A DNA stretch of 12,600 bases from contig RGAX01000064.1 in the NCBI GenBank assembly GCA_009919985.1, forward strand, positions 1-12,600, written 5' to 3'. Below, piece after piece: positions 1 through 6,637 of this stretch. The notes below the pieces were generated by a model, which worked only from the letters and a program-made list of their open reading frames with translations, was not told the origin of the DNA and searched no databases. Made by a program: the position numbers and the translations under genes. Position 1 is the stretch's first letter, and the number at the start of each line of letters is the position of its first letter. The DNA is from Opitutaceae bacterium. Lineage in GTDB: Bacteria > Verrucomicrobiota > Verrucomicrobiia > Opitutales > Opitutaceae.

Positions 1-520
1 CAAATTCGGCGCCGATTTTTAATACGACCAGAGCAAGCACCGCGCGCCAAAACCAACGATCTGATGTCGGGGACGAGGCAAGGGGCTCATTTTTATTTGG
101 GGTCGCCGGAGCGGCGAGACGCGCGAGTTGCGTGTAGGAAAGAAACACGAGCATCGAGGTGGCGACGCCAGAAAGGCCGCCGTAGGTGGCGAGCGCAGGC
201 TCGAGCCCAAAAAGTGCGAGCCCGATTAGGCCGGGTGAAGCGACTAGCAAGAGGCGTGTACGGGCTGGAGCGAGGCGCTCCGACCAGATGCTCGCGACTG
301 TAAAGATCGCGAGATTCCAAAAAAGGTGGCTGGACCCAAAATGCACGAAATGGCCGGTCCAAAGACGCCAATATTCACCGCGCAGGAGCGCGAGGCGTTC
401 GTAAAGTAGCGTCGAGGCGAGCGCGGGTTGCGCCGCGACGCCGAGGGTGAAGGCGATCACGCAGACGCTCGCCCAAGGGAAAGGTTGAGCATGGGCGGGT
501 GCGGCAGGCGTAGTCTTCAT
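1..520 (-). CDS. rrtA: Rhombosortase-like intramembrane serine protease (3' end beyond window)
   Basis: Partial gene: the first 173 residues are visible and the frame is still open at base 1. Seen: a hydrophobic segment at about residues 16-36; the block WRLWTGHFVHFGSSHLFWN at residues 51-69 (His57, His60, His65, Asn69); then hydrophobic segments and the motif YGGLSGVA at 113-120, whose Ser117 would be the nucleophile (rhomboid GxSG). The compact layout and the W-R-x-x-T-x-H-x-x-H-x(4)-H-x(3)-N block fit the rhombosortase branch of the rhomboid family, which is proposed to cleave GlyGly-CTERM tails in the membrane. The expected catalytic His of a later helix lies outside the window. The ATG overlaps the TGA of the upstream lipoprotein gene (ATGA), and no Shine-Dalgarno is visible, so translational coupling is likely. 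The upstream product carries a GlyGly-CTERM-like tail and is the obvious candidate substrate. An ordinary rhomboid protease is the alternative. Confidence 0.8.
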   Translation of the reverse strand, partial: MKTTPAAPAHAQPFPWASVCVIAFTLGVAAQPALASTLLYERLALLRGEYWRLWTGHFVHFGSSHLFWNLAIFTVASIWSERLAPARTRLLLVASPGLIGLALFGLEPALATYGGLSGVATSMLVFLSYTQLARLAAPATPNKNEPLASSPTSDRWFWRAVLALVVLKIGAEF

Positions 521-1395
521 GTGCGATGCCGCGTGCAGGTGTAGGTGTAGGTGCAGGTGCAGGCGCGGGCAAGAAACAGTAAGCCGAGGATAGAGGCGAA
601 GCACGCTCCTAAACTACCGCCACCGGTGTAACCGGGACGATGTTCGATGCGGACTTCACCGGGCGCGTTTTTCACGCGCTCGCGGAAGGTCTCGAGCTGT
701 AGCTTGAGGTTGGTGATGAGCTCGGTGGTGGCGGCATCGAAGCCCGCGGTGCTATCGGTACGTAGCCGTTGCTGAACGTAGGCGGCGGCGGCCCCCGCCT
801 CGACGCGACTGGCGCCGGGAGCACGGAAGAGCAGGTGGCGACTCGCAATATCGTAAACGGCCGCCTCCATGAGCGTCTGCGTGTCGTTTTTATTGCCGCT
901 AAAAATATAGGCGCCGACGATCGTCCAATAAGAAAGCGAAAGCAGATTGTTACTGGTGAACTGGACTTGGTCGTAGGCGACGAGCGCGATGACGTCGACG
1001 CCGAGCAACGAGCGGACTTGGTTTAAGTTGGCAAAACCGCCGCCGGCGCGGAGGTAGGTCGAAGGAACCAGCTCGATACTCTGAATGTAATCGCGGCCTT
1101 TGAATTCGGCGGCGACACGCTGTAGGAGCACGGTTTTTTGCTGTTCAGAAATATCGGATTTTCCTGGCACGAACGCGATACCGACGCGCAACGGGAGCCG
1201 AAGCACCGGAATTGAGGTGGGCGGCAGTGGATTGGCCTGATCGGGATAAAGATAGCTGACCACACTGCTGGAGCGCTCGGTCTTGCGCGGGCCGCGCGTG
1301 GAAAAACAACCGCTAAGGAGTAACGCCGACAAAACTAGAGCCACGAACAAAGCGGGGCGAAAAACACGAGCGAGAGAGGAGTAACCGTGGGGCAT
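517..1395 (-). CDS. Lipoprotein with GlyGly-CTERM-like tail (rhombotarget lipoprotein type)
   Basis: A 292-residue protein. The N-terminus is a type II signal peptide: Arg10 and Arg13, a hydrophobic stretch at about 14-27, and lipobox LLSGC with lipidated Cys30. After a Ser-rich linker comes SSSVVSYLYP, then LPLRVGIAFVPG and a mixed alpha/beta domain to about residue 250. The C-terminus has GGG at 258-260, a hydrophobic segment at 261-275, Arg277, and an unusual tail of Cys/Tyr-Thr dipeptides ending RHRT. Gly-Gly plus hydrophobic helix plus Arg is the GlyGly-CTERM layout, a sorting tail cut by rhombosortase. The next gene encodes just such a protease, overlapping by four bases. I recall a family named rhombotarget lipoprotein with this context, and the assignment fits it; the molecular function of the main domain is unknown. 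I chose ATG at 1395 over the in-frame TTG at 1431 because it starts directly before a normal signal peptide. No Shine-Dalgarno is visible. Confidence 0.83.
   Translation of the reverse strand: MPHGYSSLARVFRPALFVALVLSALLLSGCFSTRGPRKTERSSSVVSYLYPDQANPLPPTSIPVLRLPLRVGIAFVPGKSDISEQQKTVLLQRVAAEFKGRDYIQSIELVPSTYLRAGGGFANLNQVRSLLGVDVIALVAYDQVQFTSNNLLSLSYWTIVGAYIFSGNKNDTQTLMEAAVYDIASRHLLFRAPGASRVEAGAAAAYVQQRLRTDSTAGFDAATTELITNLKLQLETFRERVKNAPGEVRIEHRPGYTGGGSLGACFASILGLLFLARACTCTYTYTCTRHRT
533..568. repeat. Hexanucleotide tandem repeat (six units, gtgcag/gtgtag type)
   Basis: On the plus strand the units are gtgcag, gtgtag, gtgtag, gtgcag, gtgcag and a diverged gcgcgg. The tract lies in the last codons of the lipoprotein gene, where the minus strand reads CTGCAC/CTACAC and encodes alternating Cys-Thr and Tyr-Thr dipeptides after the C-terminal membrane segment. 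It ends 12 bases before the start codon of the protease gene. Gain or loss of units would lengthen or shorten the tail by two residues without a frameshift, so this is not a classical on/off phase-variation tract. Confidence 0.85.
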
Positions 1396-1545
1396 GGCGG
1401 AAATATTTGGGGGGCAAAGACGCAGATACAACGCGATTTAAGTCGGAACTACTAACGGGTGAGCAGGCCACGCTTGCAACGACGGTGGATAGTTTTCCCG
1501 AGCCTAAAGTCACGGGCGCATTAGCGTCGATTCGCGCCGCGCCGC

Positions 1546-1560
1546 GCCTCATGATGAGGC
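1546..1560. promoter_or_regulatory. Perfect palindrome overlapping the methyltransferase ribosome-binding region
   Basis: GCCTCATGATGAGGC has six-base arms (GCCTCA/TGAGGC) around TGA. It ends nine bases before the methyltransferase ATG and contains GAGG, the only plausible Shine-Dalgarno for that gene. It also lies in the 174-base intergenic region shared with the divergent lipoprotein gene. It could be a repressor operator or an RNA hairpin that hides the ribosome-binding site. It could also be chance, since a 15-base palindrome alone is weak evidence. Confidence 0.35.
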
Positions 1561-1569
1561 TCGCTAAAT

Positions 1570-2358
1570 ATGGATCATCTCACTGTCGGGGAATGTTGGA
1601 ACGGTAACGCCGAAGCGTGGACGAAACTCGCACGCGCGGGCTACGACACGTACCGCGATCAGTTGAACACGCCGGCGTTTATGGGGTTGTTGCCGCCCGT
1701 GGAAGGCTTGGAAGGTCTCGATATCGGCTGCGGCGAAGGTCACAACACGCGACTCATCGCACAACGCAGTGCGCGCATGACTGGGATGGATATCGCGGAA
1801 ATCTTTATCCGTCACGCGCGAGAGGAAGAACAACGGGTGCCGCTTGGCATCACGTATCATCACGCCAGCGCGGTAACATTGCCGTACAAAAACGCGTCGT
1901 TTGATTTTGCCGTTGGGTGCATGAGTTTGATGGACATTCCGGAGACCCAAGACGTCATCGAAGAGGCGTTTCGAGTAATTAGGCCGGGCGGATTTTTACA
2001 GTTTTCGATTTTGCACCCGTGTTTCAATCCGCCGCATCGCCGTAACTGCCGCGATGAACGGAAGATCACCTACGCGGTGGAAGTCGGAGATTATTTTTCG
2101 GAAACACGGGGGCAAATTGATGAATGGATTTTTGGGACGGCGCCCCTCGCGCTGCGGCAACGTCTACCGATGTTTAAAGTGCCGCGTTTCCATCGTCCAC
2201 TGAGCCAGTGGATCAATCTGTTGATCGGGGCCGGATTCACGATCGAGCGTATCGAGGAACCGCAACCAACCGAGGCCGCCGTCTTGGCCAACCCGAGCCT
2301 ACAGGACGCGCAGGTCGTTGCATATTTCCTACACGTGCGCGCAAGAAAACCGCGGTGA
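1570..2358 (+). CDS. Class I SAM-dependent methyltransferase, substrate unknown
   Basis: A 262-residue protein with the Rossmann methyltransferase fold. Motif I is LDIGCGEGHNT at 50-60 (SAM binding). The acidic end of strand 2 is TGMDIA, with Asp74 likely holding the SAM ribose. Residues 99-106 (ASAVTLPY) fit motif III, FDFAVGCMSLMDIP at 111-124 is motif IV, and VIRPGGFLQFSILHPC at 136-151 is the post-motif strand. This arrangement is typical of the Methyltransf_11/25 group. The C-terminal part (about 160-262) has no motif I can tie to a substrate, so small molecule, lipid and protein targets all remain possible. GAGG at 1556-1559, ten bases before the ATG, is one of the few plausible Shine-Dalgarno sequences in the window. 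The gene stands alone: divergent from the lipoprotein gene and convergent with the transglycosylase remnant, only 16 bases away. Confidence 0.88.
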   Translation: MDHLTVGECWNGNAEAWTKLARAGYDTYRDQLNTPAFMGLLPPVEGLEGLDIGCGEGHNTRLIAQRSARMTGMDIAEIFIRHAREEEQRVPLGITYHHASAVTLPYKNASFDFAVGCMSLMDIPETQDVIEEAFRVIRPGGFLQFSILHPCFNPPHRRNCRDERKITYAVEVGDYFSETRGQIDEWIFGTAPLALRQRLPMFKVPRFHRPLSQWINLLIGAGFTIERIEEPQPTEAAVLANPSLQDAQVVAYFLHVRARKPR

Positions 2359-2384
2359 GGTTTTTTAACCGCGATTAAAATCGC
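2346..2384. terminator. Weak hairpin-forming region between convergent gene ends
   Basis: Between and over the two convergent stop codons lie small inverted repeats. AAAACC (2346-2351) pairs with GGTTTT (2359-2364) and is followed by a short T run on the plus strand. CGCGGT (2351-2356) can pair with ACCGCG (2368-2373). GCGAT (2371-2375) can pair with ATCGC (2380-2384). The stems are short and mutually exclusive in part, so this is only a candidate bidirectional terminator. Confidence 0.25.
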
Positions 2385-3142
2385 CGCGCTGCCGGAATTT
2401 TTTCGGGGTTCGTGCGCTCGTCGGGTAAAAACGTGCTCAATCCGAGCCCCCGAGCGGTGTCAGAGGTAAGTTGATACAAGCCGCGAGCCCCCGCAGGGCT
2501 GCGGGCGGATGGGTTAAACGTGGATTCAGCTTCGGCAAGCCAGACGAGCTCTGGTGGAATGCCTTCGGCACTAAAAGCAGCTCGCAGTAGCGGAAGCAAC
2601 GCAGCGGCACGGGCGGGAGCCGTTGAGCTGCGAGCCCGAGCGAGAAAAAGCTCGTAGTGCGGAATGAAAGCCGCGGCGGGTCCTTTAGGAGGAGCCGGGA
2701 TGAGGCGTGGTGTCGGTACTGGGACGGGAGCAGGCGCCGAAGGCGGTGAAGGCGGACGAGCAGCCGCCGGGGCGAAGATCTGCTCGGCGGCTTCAAGTTC
2801 ATCGAGTCGGGCGGTGAGCCAATCGGTGTAATCGGCGTATTCAGGGAAAAGCCGGAGGGCAGGCAGCGCCGCACGGGCTTGCGGAGCGTAATCGGCGAGG
2901 GCCGCGAGGTCGTCGCCTTCGAGGGCTTTTTGAAGACGGACGGCGAATTCATCCCACTGTTGTTTTGAGGGAAATTCGTACCGGGCCTTGATCTCGGGCG
3001 GGGCGAGTTGATCGAAGAGTTGTTGGCCGAGTTGAAACAGTTCGTCGGCCGTGGGCTCAGAGCGCGGTGGTGTAGCCAAAGGTGGCGCAGCAAGAAGGGC
3101 GGGGACTAAGGTCGTGGATAAAAAATAACGAAACGAGCGCAT
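2375..3142 (-). pseudogene. Lytic transglycosylase (SLT domain), 3'-truncated
   Basis: The 255 codons start with a secretion signal (MRSFRYFLSTTLVPALLAA). A helical region follows to about residue 125, then a Pro/Ala linker at 129-155 and the start of a goose-lysozyme/SLT domain from about 180. AEAESTFNPSA at 203-213 holds the expected catalytic Glu206, and GARGLYQLTSDTARGLGL at 218-235 is the second conserved SLT block. The frame then stops after NPEKIPAARRF at 245-255. In complete SLT domains this position is followed by a long helix pair containing an A-Y-N-x-G motif that contacts the glycan; it is absent in all minus-strand frames, because the sequence beyond is the 3' end of the convergent methyltransferase gene. 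I infer a 3' deletion that left an inactive or altered enzyme. The role of intact relatives is cleavage of peptidoglycan in the periplasm. It begins three bases after the phosphatase gene, in the same operon. Confidence 0.72.
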
Positions 3143-3145
3143 AAC

Positions 3146-4525
3146 TCAGGGTACGACCGAGACAGCTGAAGAAAGTGCATCGGCCGCGATGGTTTTGAGC
3201 CTAAGTTTAGGTTCCTCAACGAATCTAAGCGTCTCGGAACCGAAATACGTGCGGGCGTTTTTGGCACCCCAATCGGTCGTGGCGAGGCGATAACGACGAG
3301 CGGGGTTGAGCGGAAGGACGGGGCCGACGGCGACGAGATTTTCGCCGCGCCGCGCGGAGAGGGGCGTGGCGGGATCTTGGTTCGATTTGGCTAAAATGGC
3401 GGTAAGTTCCGCACCGGAGATTTCGGCGACGAAGATCGTCCCGTCGAAGCGCACGCAGGCATCCAAGGCGACACGGGTAACTTCGCCGGCGGGCAAGCCA
3501 GCGCCAAACGTCGTCGCACCGATTACCGCGGCGTCTGCGCGGGCGGCCGTGCGCAAAGCCGCCACCACAAAACGCGCGGCCGTGGCGGGAGCGAAAGCGG
3601 TGGAATTGCGTCCGAGAACGGCGAGGTCTTCGGGGGTGAGGTGCTGCGCGGAAATTTTTTGAATCAAGGCGGCGAGTTCGGGATCGGCCGGATCGGTGAG
3701 CGCGAGGGGGAATTGGGCGACGCTCCAGCGTGGCTGGCCGGCGGAGTCCGTGCGCAGCGTAGCGAGGGAATAGCCGTCGTTCCATGAGCCGGAGTGAAAA
3801 TAAACGCTGCGACCGGCATTGTGGACAAAACGGAGGTGATCGTGAGCGCCGGCGAAGAGCGTGCCATCAGGGATGAGTTCAAGGAGGACGCGGTCGGCAT
3901 TCAGACCGGTGTGCGTAAGCAGAATTGGGAGCGCGGTGGCTGGGGAGAAAAACGAGGTGAGGTTTTGTTTGGCCCAGACGACCGGGTCGGCGGGGTCGAG
4001 CGACGGGCGAACGGCTGCGCGGTAGGTGGTGATTTTATCCGTGGCGAGGCCGACAACAATGGCTTCGCGGATACCTAAACGCAGCGAGGTGGAAACAGGG
4101 GCAAACGGTTGGCCCGTTGCGCGGTTAACCAGGTTACTAATGACCGTGACGCCGGTGGCTTGAATGCGCGCGACGGTGTCATCAACGGCGTAGAATTCTG
4201 GCTCGTGGTTGCCGAGATTTAGAATCGTGGGAACACGGCGGGCGAGCGCCGCAAAAAAAGCAAAATCGATCGCCCCAGCGCTACGACGGGCGACGATGTT
4301 ACCGTATTCGAGGCAGTCGCCATCGATGAGGACAGCGAAGGGCACGCCGGGATGTGCCGCGCGGAGTTGGTCGATGCGGGCAACCAGTTGCGCCGTGCGT
4401 TCGTAGGCGGAGTGTTGATCGCCCACGATCAGCACGAGGGCCTCAGGTTCGGGATTGAAATCAGTCGCGCAGAGCCGCGCGGCGGCTGAGGACAAGAGCG
4501 CGATAAAGAAGACGAGGCGGCGCAT
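3146..4525 (-). CDS. Secreted 5'-nucleotidase/UshA-type metallophosphatase
   Basis: A 459-residue exported enzyme. It starts with a signal peptide (MRRLVFFIALLSSAAARLCA). The binuclear-metal phosphoesterase motifs follow in order: GDQH at 35-38 (D-x-H), DGD at about 68-70, GNHE at 105-108, THTG at 205-207 onward, and GAHDH at 226-230. The region from about 305 to 445 resembles the 5'-nucleotidase C-terminal substrate domain. Known relatives hydrolyse nucleotides or other phosphoesters in the periplasm for phosphate and nucleoside salvage; the substrate here cannot be read from sequence. I prefer the ATG at 4525, directly before the signal peptide, to the in-frame TTG at 4564; neither has a Shine-Dalgarno. 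It heads a two-gene minus-strand operon with the truncated transglycosylase, and is divergent from miaB. Confidence 0.85.
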   Translation of the reverse strand: MRRLVFFIALLSSAAARLCATDFNPEPEALVLIVGDQHSAYERTAQLVARIDQLRAAHPGVPFAVLIDGDCLEYGNIVARRSAGAIDFAFFAALARRVPTILNLGNHEPEFYAVDDTVARIQATGVTVISNLVNRATGQPFAPVSTSLRLGIREAIVVGLATDKITTYRAAVRPSLDPADPVVWAKQNLTSFFSPATALPILLTHTGLNADRVLLELIPDGTLFAGAHDHLRFVHNAGRSVYFHSGSWNDGYSLATLRTDSAGQPRWSVAQFPLALTDPADPELAALIQKISAQHLTPEDLAVLGRNSTAFAPATAARFVVAALRTAARADAAVIGATTFGAGLPAGEVTRVALDACVRFDGTIFVAEISGAELTAILAKSNQDPATPLSARRGENLVAVGPVLPLNPARRYRLATTDWGAKNARTYFGSETLRFVEEPKLRLKTIAADALSSAVSVVP

Positions 4526-4586
4526 GCTAAGCCGAGAATGACGACCCAAGACTCGATGCGGCAAGCCCGCGGGGTGGGTTTACCGT

Positions 4587-4615
4587 TTGACGCTCAGGAA
4601 GGCGTGTTTACTTAA
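4587..4615 (+). promoter_or_regulatory. Possible sigma70-type promoter upstream of miaB
   Basis: TTGACG at 4587-4592 matches five of six bases of a -35 box. A poor -10 candidate (TACTTA, 4609-4614) follows at 16 bases. It lies in the 102-base divergent region between the phosphatase gene and miaB. The -10 match is weak and the implied leader is very short, so support is limited. Confidence 0.22.
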
Positions 4616-4627
4616 ACCCTCCCACAG

Positions 4628-6034
4628 ATGAATCGGGTCCACATCAAAACCTACGGGTGCCAGATGAACGAGCGCGACAGCGAGGCGGTCGCGGCGATGT
4701 TGCGCGCCCGTGGCTACCGGATCGTAGCGAGCGAGGACGATTGCGATGTGTTGTTGTTGAACACGTGCAGCGTGCGCGATGCGGCGGAGCAAAAAGCCAT
4801 CGGCAAAGCCGCTAACATCGCCCACCGCAAACGCCGCCAACCGGACTTCGTGCTCGGGATTTTAGGCTGTATGGCGCAGAACCGCGGAGCCGAGCTTTTG
4901 GACAAGTTGCCCGACGTGGACTTGATTGTGGGCACGCAAAAATTTCATCAGGTGCCCGATTATCTGGAAAGTATCCGAGCGGCGAAAGCCGCGGGCGTGC
5001 CGCTGGCCACGAGCATCGTAGACATCGCGGAGGAAGTGGGTTCACAAAACACGATCCGCGATCATGTACTCTCACAAGACGTCGCGGCCGAAGGGGCCGT
5101 AGACGGGGTCGTGGACGCCGCGCCCCAAGTGAGCGCGTTCGTGTCGATTCAGCAGGGCTGCAACATGGATTGTGCCTTCTGCATCGTACCCAAAACGCGC
5201 GGCGACGAACGCTCGCGCCCGATGGAGGACATCGTGGCGGAATGTCGCGCGCTCGCCGCCCGAGGCGTGCGCGAAGTCACCTTGCTTGGACAAATCGTGA
5301 CGAGCTACGGCCGGCGCGACTACGTGCACACAGATGGGATTTCCCCGTTCGTACAATTGCTCGAACGGGTCAGCGCCATCGAAGGCATCGAGCGCATCCG
5401 CTTCACCTCGCCGCATCCACGCGGGTTTAAGCAAGATCTGGTCGAAGCCTACGGGCGGCTGCCAAAACTGTGTGGATACGTCCACCTGCCGATGCAGTCG
5501 GGCAGTAACCGAATTTTGAAGGCGATGAACCGTCCTTACACGCGCGAGCGTTACTGGGAAATTGTGGAGGCGCTCCGCGCGGTGCGACCGGACATGTATT
5601 TCTCAACCGATATCATCGTGGGCTTCCCGGGTGAGACCGACGAAGATTTCGAGCACACGCGCGAACTTTTCGAACGGGCCAACTACGACATGGCCTATGT
5701 TTTCAAATACTCGATTCGTTCCGGCACACCGGCCGCGGCGATGGGCGACCAGATCCCCGATGAAGTAAAAGAGGCGCGTAACGCCACGCTGCTCGGCTTA
5801 CTCCAGCAAAACTCGGTGCGCCGCAACGCCACTCTCATCGGCACGGTTGAAGAAGTACTCGTCGAAGGTCCGGATAAAACCGGTAAAAAATTTACCGGCC
5901 GCACGCGCGGCAATCGCGTGTGTATCTTCGAGGCCAACGCGCGTCTGATCGGCCAACTTGTTCCTCTCAAAATCGACCGCGCCAGCGTGAGCACCCTTTA
6001 CGGCGAAATTGTGCTCGCCGGCGTCGAAGCCTAA
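4628..6034 (+). CDS. miaB: tRNA-2-methylthio-N6-dimethylallyladenosine synthase MiaB
   Basis: A 468-residue radical-SAM methylthiotransferase. It converts i6A37 to ms2i6A37 in tRNAs that read UNN codons, in the cytoplasm. The N-terminal UPF0004 domain carries the three ligands of the auxiliary 4Fe-4S cluster, Cys11, Cys47 and Cys81. The radical-SAM CxxxCxxC is GCNMDCAFC with Cys178, Cys182 and Cys185, followed by IVPKTRGDERSRP, which favours MiaB over RimO or MtaB. A C-terminal TRAM domain (about 393-462) would bind tRNA. Two oddities: the stretch between Cys81 and Cys178 is about 20 residues longer than I expect from the E. coli enzyme (an Ala/Val/Asp-rich insert at about 138-167), and the usual GQNVN motif is GQIVT at 221-225. 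A small membrane-protein gene follows 18 bases later, probably in the same transcript. No Shine-Dalgarno is visible before the ATG. Confidence 0.95.
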   Translation: MNRVHIKTYGCQMNERDSEAVAAMLRARGYRIVASEDDCDVLLLNTCSVRDAAEQKAIGKAANIAHRKRRQPDFVLGILGCMAQNRGAELLDKLPDVDLIVGTQKFHQVPDYLESIRAAKAAGVPLATSIVDIAEEVGSQNTIRDHVLSQDVAAEGAVDGVVDAAPQVSAFVSIQQGCNMDCAFCIVPKTRGDERSRPMEDIVAECRALAARGVREVTLLGQIVTSYGRRDYVHTDGISPFVQLLERVSAIEGIERIRFTSPHPRGFKQDLVEAYGRLPKLCGYVHLPMQSGSNRILKAMNRPYTRERYWEIVEALRAVRPDMYFSTDIIVGFPGETDEDFEHTRELFERANYDMAYVFKYSIRSGTPAAAMGDQIPDEVKEARNATLLGLLQQNSVRRNATLIGTVEEVLVEGPDKTGKKFTGRTRGNRVCIFEANARLIGQLVPLKIDRASVSTLYGEIVLAGVEA

Positions 6035-6052
6035 GCTGCCAATCTCATTTCT

Positions 6053-6592
6053 ATGTCACTCACCGTCGCCACGCTCATCCCCGGCTTAATTTTGCTACTG
6101 CTCGGCATGCCGTTGCTGCTGGGTAATTCGATCGCGGGCGCGGCGCTAAAATCGTTCCCGCGTTCCAAGGCGGCCTCTTATCTTTTCTTTAGCGTCGGAG
6201 CGGCTTGGTTTTTGTATAACATTTGGAACCTCTCCATGGCCGACATGGGCGAGTACCGGAAACTGTTATTTGTCGGATTTCTGTTTGTTGCGGTGATGGC
6301 ATTCAAATGCGTGCCGGATTTTTTGTCGGTGCGCGGGTTGTGCGCGATTGTGTTGTTGGGGGCGATGCCGTTGCTCGACGCCGCGTATATGGAATGGGCG
6401 AAGCCGCAGCGGCTATTAATGGTGAGCGTCGTTTACGCCTGCATCGCGGCCGCGATCTGGCTCGGAGCGCAACCCTGGCGTCTACGCGACTGGATTAATT
6501 GGCTGTTTATCGTGCCTCAACGCGCCCGAATTGCTGGTGGCGTATGCACTGGGTACGGGCTGCTCCTGTGCGGCATGGCGTTCACTTATTGA
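6053..6592 (+). CDS. Hypothetical inner-membrane protein, about six helices
   Basis: A 179-residue protein I do not recognise. Hydrophobic segments lie at roughly residues 5-24, 43-61, 71-91, 96-113, 121-139 and 160-178, giving about six membrane helices joined by short loops with little room for a soluble domain. Polar points include the loop GAALKSFPRSKAAS (about 29-42) and the loop PWRLRDWINW (about 141-150). No catalytic motif, metal site or transporter signature is visible. It lies between miaB (18 bases upstream) and gmk (45 bases downstream) on the same strand, so it may be co-transcribed with housekeeping genes, but this does not define its function. Steady codon use and compact spacing argue that it is a real gene. 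Confidence 0.75.
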   Translation: MSLTVATLIPGLILLLLGMPLLLGNSIAGAALKSFPRSKAASYLFFSVGAAWFLYNIWNLSMADMGEYRKLLFVGFLFVAVMAFKCVPDFLSVRGLCAIVLLGAMPLLDAAYMEWAKPQRLLMVSVVYACIAAAIWLGAQPWRLRDWINWLFIVPQRARIAGGVCTGYGLLLCGMAFTY

Positions 6593-6637
6593 GCGACGGC
6601 GACGTTTCTTTTTCAAAGTAGCCCGCTCCTTTTTCGC

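Noticed and set aside
93..371. A 92-codon minus-strand frame rich in Arg and Pro over the protease gene.
   Set aside because: It is out of frame with the rhombosortase reading, which shows membrane segments and catalytic motifs.
5883..5900. Matching inverted repeats GGTAAA...TTTACC in miaB (here) and in moaA (about 7792-7806), suggestive of a shared operator.
   Set aside because: Both are inside conserved coding stretches (TGKKFTG in MiaB, GKLFT in MoaA) that account for the bases; no copy lies in an intergenic region.
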